Origin: Ascaris suum
Taxonomy: Eukaryota > Nematoda > Chromadorea > Rhabditida > Ascarididae
NCBI GenBank assembly: GCA_013433145.1
Contig: CM024172.1
Span: 8,610,553-8,674,552, forward strand
Reading direction: 5' to 3'
DNA length: 64,000 bases
The position numbers and the translations under genes are program-made. This document shows positions 55,603 through 64,000 of the stretch, in pieces. Each line of letters begins with the position of its first letter. The stretch's first letter is position 1. The notes beneath the pieces are model-generated. The model was not told the origin of the DNA. It searched no databases and saw only the letters and a list, made by a program, of their open reading frames with translations.

Positions 55603-58600
55603 ATAACCAAGTTGGAAGGTCTTCGAGTTTCTAGCAACTTTCCAAAGGCGAGGGCATATTTTCTACTACTACCGCCGATTTAAAGGCTGCGATATCACCG
55701 ATGGGGATGAAGACCATAAAATACAGCAGCTCCTATTTCTGCAAAGTACACACCATTTGCTGTTAAACATTTCACTAAAAAACTTCCTCCACTTACGTTC
55801 TCAAATCGAGAGCATTTCATTGTGGAGGGACCTTGGGAGTCATGAAACGGAGGGGCCGGAAGAGGGGGGAAAGGTGACGAGTACCTTTAGGATTCCGGAT
55901 CACAGTCCAGCTGAAGGCCCGAAGCAATAAGGCTTACTGTTACGCTTCTCGGGTGACGTTGTGAGAAAAAACTCATCAATTCTAAACTATTGGAGTCCTA
56001 TACCCCGAAAATTCTCTACTCGATGAGGCGTTCTCGAACTGTAAAGCCTTTCACCTCTGTGAGCACAAAAACAGCCTTCGTGAGGATGTTGTGGTTTATT
56101 GAAATCATAAGTCCAGAAAAACCTCTCAAGGATGGGGCAAGGAACGTCCAACGAAATTGGCGGCACGGCAAGATCGCCATATTTAAGAACTGGCAAGTTG
56201 ACAAAAGTGTATAACACCCGCTGAAAAACTCTGTCCATTCACAGCGACGCCCTTATCCACCAATTTGGTCGAATTGGCACTGCACATCACATTTTTTGAA
56301 CCGGATGACGAGAAAAGACTGTCAGTTCATTTGGATGACAAACAAAAAGCCACCACCGTGTTCACTATCTAGTCACTGATGTTAGTGGGGCGACATTTCT
56401 GTAAAGAGCTTAAGCGAGCAGGAAGCCTTCTGACTGCATCCTGCACAGCGAGCCACTTTTTGTGAAGGTGAGTGAAATTAGCTGGAAATTCGAGTGGCGA
56501 ATGAGAATAACGGAAAAAATCGACGTTTGTCAGCGATTATCGATTCTTTGAGTGCAGCTTGGTTCTCTGCGAATGGTTGAATCCTCTAGGCCCTCTTCTT
56601 CACTGTGTCGGTATCTGTGGCTATATTCCAACACATCAAGTTTATTAACAAAACGATATGAAAGCCGATCTGCAAAGAAAACTACATACTGTTCATCTCT
56701 TAAAGAGTCAGCTCTGCATGGACTTTTACATCAAGGAAAGCCCTGAAATGCCCCACCTCTGCGATAGATTTGAGGGTTGCGGAACCCACTCCCTACTGCT
56801 TTCCAGACCCTAACAAATTTTCCAGTTTCGTGGAAGCGAACGTTCATCACACGAGGTTACCGAGAAGCCCTCTAGATATGGGCCCTTCCACACTCGACTA
56901 TCAATGTCACAAATTTCGTTCCAAGTGACATATCGGATAACGACAGTGAACTTTATGGACTAATGAAGAGCGAACTGACGGGCCAATGAAGATGGATACG
57001 TGGGAATGATGAATGGTTCACCAATGTGACGATCATTTGAATGGATAAACATTCATCAGTTAAGTGATGAATATTTCCAACTGAAGTGAGGAGCCACTCT
57101 CGACAGATATTCTCAATCCAAGCAATAGGGAACTCGCTGTCAATTCGAGGAATAAAGATCCCTAAATTTTAGTTCTCATATCGACCTTTTTCAGGAAGGA
57201 AGTTTTCTTTCCACGTCGGTGAACTCTGCGCTATCAGTTATCGAATAAATAAATCTAAGGGCTTCTTCCACTCCTACTCCCTCTACTCCTATGAAAACAG
57301 AATTATTTTACAGTTGTTCGATCAATGGATTCAGCAACTGTTGGACTAAAATTCATGCAAGGGTAAATACTTGGCCCTTCTCTTTTTAAATAATGAAAGG
57401 TACACGAAACCTGTTTCCACACTATCGGTGTATATCCTCGGCAAATCAACGAACTTATGAATAACCAAAGGTCTGGAAATATTTGCAGCTTAGAGGAATG
57501 CAACACAACAAACGAGCAACGCAGAGATTCTTCCACAGCTATGAGTGCAGTGACTCAAAAAAGGTGAGTGAATTGAAACTCGAACAATCGAAATACTCGT
57601 TGACTGTTTCACTGGTGACCAACGCCGTTATTACAATTAATAAAAACGGATATATCTATGAGGAAATGAAACGCACAACACGCACTCTGCACACTCTATA
57701 CTCTGGCCGCTTAGCATATATATGTACATATATTAGGCTGTAAAATTTGATGACTATAACGCACAAAACCGGATGGGTCACCAACCGCAAAAGAGGCTTA
57801 AAGATGAAAAACAGCACGTTTTATATCAGTCGGTTTTTTAATTTACACCGCTGTGATCGCAAAAAGAAAAACACACGTTCGCAGAAGATATGCATGAATA
57901 GGTTTATTAACTAAAACCCGAAGATAGCACTTCCCATAGATTTCATTCGTTGAAAACCGAACAAGACCTGGCCAAGTGCTCTCAATGAGAGGAATAGAAA
58001 AGCGCACATCATGTTAGCGTATCGACTATGCTTTTGCATATGTGTTGCCCTTGTACGAGAAATCTCCGACTTCAAAAAATGGGATGTTTTTTTGCTCGTG
58101 AATATATAAATAGTTGGCTAATTGAAAAGAACGGCAATGAAAGTGTGAACGAGAAGGTGAATCGCATGGCGTTTATACCTGAGAAAAGTGCTTTGCTTTC
58201 CACTGAACAGCGAAAATACTGCTAACTGTAATCAGACTTTTAGTAATACTTTCAAAATAAAATAAAAAGTTAGTGGAGAGTTTAACCGTTTGAAAGAGCT
58301 CCTACCGCGTGTCCAAATTTTTCCTTTAGTTGCTTACTATTGCACCTCTACATCCGTATGTGTACCTTTGCTGGCGTTACAAAACACTACAAAGTATCAG
58401 TGACAGAAAACGGGCGATATATTTCAATATAAGAGAGAAAGAAAACACTTGCAGCATAACTGTCCTTATTTTGCAAAGAAAAAAGAGCAATGGGATAGCT
58501 GAAAGTCCCTATTCTGACGCGTAATGACGACATTGAGGTGAACGATGCACACATAGCCACACTAACGTGCGGAAAAAAAGCAAGTGCAATCGGTGTGCTT

Positions 58601-58682
58601 CGCTGCCTTCGATTGCAACGCTTCATTTTATTGAAGCAATCGATAAGCACTACAAATCAAGTATATTATTATCGAACTGCAG
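55603..58682. other. Unassigned region
   Basis: About 3 kb without a supported gene. Short open frames at 55987-56238, 56552-56746, 57303-57536 and 57483-57743 have no paired splice sites in agreeing phase and no motifs. Confidence 0.3.
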
Positions 58683-60500
58683 TGGAGGGCACCACCGCAA
58701 AGGCCATAAAATCTTGTACTCAACTCCTAAGGGCCGTAGTATTCCAATTCGTCGCGCAGGTGAGATTGAATCTGAAACGGAACTGATGTCTCAAGAGAAA
58801 GAAATGCGAGAGGCAAGACTAACTCGGAGATTTAAGGGAAATCTGCGCGAAAAAAGCCTCCACTTGAGGAAAGGAAAATAATTTAGAGGAATGGGCTTGA
58901 TCGAATTCCGAGAAATTTGTTAAATGGGACGACAGGAGAGGGGATATTAGTAGTTAAAATATAACACGAATATATAAGGAAAATGAGAGCATTTCCGAAG
59001 ATTCCGACTATAAGCCGATCACGTTTCTCCCCGAGGCTTCTAAGTTTAAAAAAAGTGTCTGTGAGCACAATGCGGTCGACTCTGTTCCAACACACCATCC
59101 GAGAGTCACATTCCATAATCGCAGTGCTAATCGAAATTAAGTGTGAATTCTGCATGGCAATAGGATCACAGATACTGGTTTTTATACCTCGAATAGATTT
59201 GGCTAAAATAATGACTGGGTAAGCAGAATTTGTTGCTGCAAGAAATAATGGGCAATGCAAACCCCCCCCCCCCAAAAAAAAAAGAAATCTTGGACGTGCT
59301 CATGCAGTACTTTACGGGAAGAAAATAGGTCTTGCAAACGAGCATTATTCTAATATAAAAACATCAAATCTGCGTTTCACAACCTAAAGTATCACCTCTA
59401 CCTCAATTTGCATTGTTTGTCCGATATAATGCACATGAAGTTTGAAAGAAACACATCGAGATTTGACGGACAACTGATTTTAGCGGGGACCACCGATCAA
59501 GAGCGCTAACTGGAAAAGCGAATGACGAAACACATCGTAAAGACTGACACTGAGCGCAAAAAGAGAAGCATATAAAGCTAAACCAAGCTAAAACAGTAAT
59601 AGCAGATAGGGACCTCATAACAAATAAATAAAGCATCAGGAGAGCGCGACAAACGGAAAAGGAGCGCTCGAACGAGAGCGTATGTCGTCAAGACTCACAC
59701 ATTCAAAAAGTAAGCAATCCCCGCACGGTCCCCTGATCTTGGCGTTGAGGCTCAAGGATCTGCAACTCTAAGGCAACACCTTGTGGAGGTACAGAAAGGA
59801 GAGATGGCTGAAGACTCGAATTCGGGACTCCTTATTGGCATCTCCGACCACTGCCATCACTTGGGCCCGAATTAAGCACAAAACTTTGAAACTAGTATTT
59901 ATATATAGAGCTTACTCAGCTCCAAAATTAATATAAGGAAAACTGTCGTTTCTCCAATTTTGACCGGTGTAGTATTTTATGAAAAAGCTCAATATACTAA
60001 TTACAACTACCACGATCAAAAAGTTGGGTTTTTTTGGATGGAAGTGGAGTTATCCGATTTTAAATGACAGGCTCTGTGACAATCGATATCGCCGGATGAT
60101 GGGCAGAGAATTTGTGCAGCCGGTCGCTTTCAAAGAAAGTCATTACTAAGGGCCTCGTCATCCTTCCTGGATATTCCGATAAAAACCTGATGAATGGATA
60201 GAAAGGCAAATGTACATGCCATGCGGGCTCCTTAATCACATCTGCTTCCACTTGCTGTCTTATAATTTGCAGGTGCTATAGTGTAGCCTCTTAAAATACG
60301 TGCAAACATTGCTTTTATTAAAATGCGATGCAAATCTGCACTTGCAAAGTGCTTGTCTTGACATCGCACCATTTTGACCGTCTGTCCCAAACTTCCAACT
60401 CGGGAAGCACCGTAACAAGAGGTACAAAATCCGAAGGTATGACCGTACCAGAGGACGATCCCTTATGCGAATGTCCAAGCAGGTCCATTATGTTCGAAAG
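58683..60500 (+). CDS. Two orphan exon candidates, unrecognised protein
   Basis: Exon 58683-58759 has an ACTGCAG acceptor and a GCAG|GTGAGA donor and codes for a basic peptide, GGHHRKGHKILYSTPKGRSI onward. Exon 60350-60500 (acceptor GCAAAG, donor GAAAG|GTATCT) begins in exactly the phase needed to follow it. It codes for a Ser/Thr-rich, acidic-ending segment that includes RLSQTSNSGSTVTRGTK and PEDDPLCECP. The composition suits a cytoplasmic linker or tail of a membrane or signalling protein. No catalytic motif is visible and no flanking exons were identified. Confidence 0.3.
59262..59283. repeat. Poly-C run joined to poly-A run
   Basis: Twelve C residues are followed directly by ten A residues. 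No function seen; this may be an insertion scar or slippage product. Confidence 0.85.
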
Positions 60501-61085
60501 GTATCTTGCAAACGGTCGGGTTTTCATTCGACGTCAGCTGTATTACGAAAAACAAACCATATTGAAGACCAATTGGACCAGACAAATACGAATGCGTTGC
60601 TGTTAATATTTGAACACTTGTTGGTTATTTACGAAAATGGTTGGTTTAGTCAGCAGAACTGTAAAAGCACATATCGTGCCAGCTTCTCTGGTACTTTTTT
60701 TTTTTCACTTGACTCTCAGCAGTCTTTAGTACACCATCCCCCCTCCCTCCCCGCCCAAAAAATCATAAAACTGCGAGAATTCTAGTTTTTCATTCAAAAC
60801 TTCGCCATTTTATATGCGTGTTGCAGAATTCCCGTTTACTTCACACTTACTCATTATCTGAAATCAGTCGCTCTCGTTCCGATCCAAAAAATATCAATTT
60901 TCAAAAAGCACCAAAAAAGATGAAATTTGCAAACCATCGAATTTCATAATCGAGAAGGCACTGAAAGAAGCGGAGTATTTTACAGTGGCGTAGTGGATAT
61001 TTGAAGTTGCAAGGAACAGGAAGCAACGGAAAATGCGGAATTTTCTATATTTCGTGCGCTCTGCAACGCGTTTCTGCTTTTGCGG

Positions 61086-61368
61086 TTAATCGTGCCCTCC
61101 AGTGAAGACGGTGAAGCAGTGAAATCCGAACTGGGCAATATGTCTTACGTGGGTAAAGATGAATTTTGAAGGCGCATCGTCTGTGGGGGGAGTGGAGAAA
61201 GACGAAAGAGTGGGGGCGCGTTGCTTAAGCTCCAGCTTCTGAGCCTTGAAATTTTGAACGGTATCAAGAATATACTCGTCAAATTCCGGAGCCGTCAAGT
61301 CCTTGCGGATAGTTAAAGAATTCGAGTGTGAAACGCGTGCCACAAAATGGTCAAATTTTGAGATCTCC
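61086..61368 (-). CDS. Orphan terminal exon, unrecognised protein
   Basis: The exon opens after a CCTTCAG acceptor and codes for about 94 residues, including EISKFDHFVARVSHSN and APEFDEYILDTVQNFKAQKL, then a Ser/Thr/Pro-rich stretch, and ends FTGGHD with TAA at 61086-61088. The mixed amphipathic composition reads as real protein. It needs an upstream exon ending in phase 2. I do not recognise the family. Confidence 0.35.
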
Positions 61369-61820
61369 CTGAAGGAATATGTCGAGTGTGACGGAAAACG
61401 AATGAAAATTTTTATCACAAACGTTGACCGCAATAAAAGCAGAAATCGACTTGTTGAGCACAAATGATAATTTACTACATATTTTGAGTGAAATTAATTC
61501 CGGTCACTATATCACCGCTTCATATACCGTCAATAAAAATATGCAGAAATCTTCTTCTATGTTGAAGTAACCTAATGAAAGTGTTGATCATTCAACAATA
61601 CATTTTATGTGGTCCTGCAGCACAGTGCGTATCCCCCAGCAGGTAAGCGATAGGCTAACATTTGAGTAATGAAGTCTACCGGATATCACCAGAATCGATG
61701 AATAAGGTGGCATGTGCTACTGTCCGAAATCGAACATGATTAGCGCATAGTGTCGTATTTGCTAACTGCGACGACGTAAATGCAGTAGCATTGATAAAAT
61801 AATGGAAATTATGTATTGAC

Positions 61821-61969
61821 CTGTTTTCGACGAATTATCCGTCCATCCGTCTTCCTCGTTGACCGTTTTAGCGGTGTTATCATCATTCACAGCACGTTGC
61901 CAGCATGCCAAAGCTTCATAGCAACGGCGTATCATTTCCATCGTTACGTATCCCACATAGCAGCACTGC
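61821..61969 (-). CDS. Orphan internal exon, unrecognised protein
   Basis: The open segment sits between a TTTTCCTAG acceptor and an AACAG|GTCAAT donor. It codes for about 49 residues, including TMEMIRRCYEALACWQRAVN and an acidic, polar end. It ends in phase 1, so it does not join directly to the exon at 61086-61368; a further small exon would be needed if both belong to one gene. Confidence 0.3.
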
Positions 61970-62803
61970 CTAGGAAAATGTCCAAAACATTAGGCGTTTC
62001 ACAATAAGGCGACAAAATGTTTAGCTCAACGGCAATTAAGCATCCAGTCCGCAAATGCAGTCGACCGTTTCCACAAGACGAGAAAGTAAACCTGCTATGC
62101 TGGATAGATGACGCTTAAACTAAAGCTCATCATCGAGCAGAGAATCGCTCAGACGTCTTTTTACAGGTTGTTTGTTAAGCGGAAACACACTCTTTGCGCA
62201 GGCGAAAGCACCTGCAATACATAGATTGGAAAATCAATGATTCACTATCCACTCAAAAACCGGTTGTTTTCTACAGTTATTTCGATTGACGAACAAATCG
62301 ACTGAATGCAGCAAGAATTACGTGAATTGAGGTAATGAAGTAAGCGGTCATGAAGCACAATAGCAAATATAAACGACCATAATACGGAGCATTGAAACGT
62401 CCATTATTAAAGAATGTAACTTACAAAAATGCGAGAAGCAGACACAGTACACTCGATTGCGATGTTCTTTAATTTCATCCCACGTCGATGCAGACGAAGG
62501 TGATTACGTCGCATCATATGATAGCACCGATAAGAACGCCAGCATTTACTTACTTAGCGAGACGCTTAATAAGTTCAACTAGTAGCACAATGCGGAGGTC
62601 AGCGTTTCCTCAAAATCTAATGAAAACTTTATTCAACAGCGTAAAATAATACAGTGTGATGGTGACTTCAGCCACATATGCAAAAGATCACCACTACCTA
62701 GTGCATTTCATAAAATAAAGCACAATATACCGGAAATGAAATCAAAAAAAAATTAGGAGCGCAAACGAAATATGCGAGCATTGAATGGTGTGAATTCGTG
62801 TCT

Positions 62804-62914
62804 TCATTGCATGAGCGATGCGTATGCAACAGCCTTCTTCTGTAAAAAGACTGTATCATCACCGATGCAGAGTATAGGTGCCTTAAATGTGTTCACAAAT
62901 GAACGAAACTTGCG
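62804..62914 (-). CDS. Possible terminal exon, unrecognised
   Basis: A - strand frame ending in TGA at 62804-62806 includes FVNTFKAPILCIGDDTVFLQ. The hydrophobic strand followed by Gly-Asp-Asp-Thr is reminiscent of alpha/beta-hydrolase or nucleotide-binding folds, but the segment is too short to call and its acceptor (GACGCAAG) is weak. Confidence 0.2.
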   Translation of the reverse strand, partial: RKFRSFVNTFKAPILCIGDDTVFLQKKAVAYASLMQ

Positions 62915-64000
62915 TCATCCCCCGACAACAACGTGCTTTCTCCATTTATCGAACAGGTAATTATACGCACTCAAATTAATCAACCAGTTCGTCCTTACAT
63001 TAATAACCATTACGCATGAGCATTCATTGTGTGAAGCTCTTTACGAACAAGTGTTAAATAGAGCATTGCACGTAATACTCATATTCCGATAGATTTAAGT
63101 GAAATAGTAATCACTAAGGACGATTTAATTAACCAAACATATTAGTAAAATCAATTGAGGTAGAAAGATATTGCTTGGCTACGCTACCTTGATTCTTCGA
63201 GATACTTCCTCTTCTTCTAAAGTAAGTGCGACCACCCTTACAGACTAGGCAGGAGGAGGTTTGATGATACAATAGACAGCAAGCTGTCAACGTGCGGGAT
63301 TCCCTCCCTTCCACACACGCTACCATATAATATATCAAAATTCAAAAGAAGGCTCCATATCTTTCCATCACGTCATTTCCTCTTGTGAGCAACCCACATG
63401 TCGTCAAATGCTGTCCAGGTTCTCCACATACCTCATTTACGTGTTTTTAGAACTTGGGTAGACATATATTGCCTGTACTTAACTGCTTACGTTTCTACCA
63501 TTCCATCATCAAAAACTTTCATGTCGCTTTTTAGTTTGTCTTCCTCTTGGCGATAGCAGCCCGCACTCCTATTTGAACCGTTTGCATGTTTTGTTTCAAT
63601 AAACACGCCTTCTTAGATGCAATAACACGCTCTTATAAAGAATAGACTGTTGCGGAAGTTTGTGCACATGTGGGCGTGTTGCTTTCGTCCACGAATTCGT
63701 AGGAAAGCTGACGTGCACGGTTCCTTGAATATCTTGGTTATTGCTCCTTCGATTTGATACACTCAGATGCGAGCATTCAATCCTTTCTAATCGATCACTT
63801 TTCCCCTTGTTGGAATATGCACACAGAAAGTGTGCCAATTTTCTAGCTTTTCCGACCGAGTACCTCTACGGAATAGATAAACAAGCTGGGAAAATGGAAA
63901 TTTCAGAAATATCCTTCTTTTGATTTCTTCTTCGATTCCTTTCATCCCGAACAAAATTGTCAATTTCTAGCTTAAAATCTGTCTACGCGATTACAACTTA
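62915..64000. other. Right end of the window, nothing supported
   Basis: About 1.1 kb with short open frames on the - strand at 63129-63338 and 63596-63838. Neither has clear splice sites or motifs. Confidence 0.3.

Overview
This window looks like nuclear DNA of a clade V, strongylid-type (hookworm-like) nematode. The reasons are a nematode cuticle collagen, a TRXR-1-type thioredoxin reductase ending Gly-Cys-Sec-Gly, a nematode-style nucleotide-diphospho-sugar transferase, small exons (23-314 nt) with GT-AG introns from about 35 nt to several kb, and long pure (TA)n and poly-G/C tracts. Species assignment is inference. No rRNA, tRNA, CRISPR or intact transposon was seen.

Layout. (1) About 5.1-19.7 kb, + strand: a divergent copine (two C2 domains plus a copine/vWA-like domain) in at least 16 exons whose phases all agree, with degraded metal-binding motifs and a Ser/Arg-rich tail. 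(2) 18.1-18.5 kb, - strand: an unrecognised exon pair inside the last copine intron. (3) 23.3-26.4 kb, - strand: a complete four-exon dUTPase (191 aa) with all five motifs. (4) 31.2-34.7 kb, - strand: five exons of a Golgi-type nucleotide-diphospho-sugar transferase (Nucleotid_trans family), N-terminus not found. (5) 37.0-38.9 kb, - strand: a complete three-exon cuticle collagen (305 aa) with a TATA box and poly(A) signal. (6) 40.35-52.5 kb (possibly 53.7), - strand: a trxr-1 selenoprotein gene in 14 exons, with the in-frame UGA, a good SECIS candidate and a poly(A) signal. (7) 54-64 kb: mostly unassigned, with a 298-codon open frame and several orphan exon candidates on both strands.

The genes do not form one pathway or an obvious operon. 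dUTPase and TRXR-1 both serve nucleotide and redox housekeeping, the collagen builds cuticle, the transferase should act in the Golgi, and the copine is probably a membrane-associated adaptor.

The points most worth a second look are the selenocysteine/SECIS unit, the copine that appears to have lost its calcium and MIDAS ligands, the odd 5' end of trxr-1 (a possible GC-AG intron and an extra N-terminal module), and the orphan exons that carry matched splice sites but no recognised family. All exon boundaries were set by eye from splice consensus, reading phase and family similarity; no search or alignment was run.
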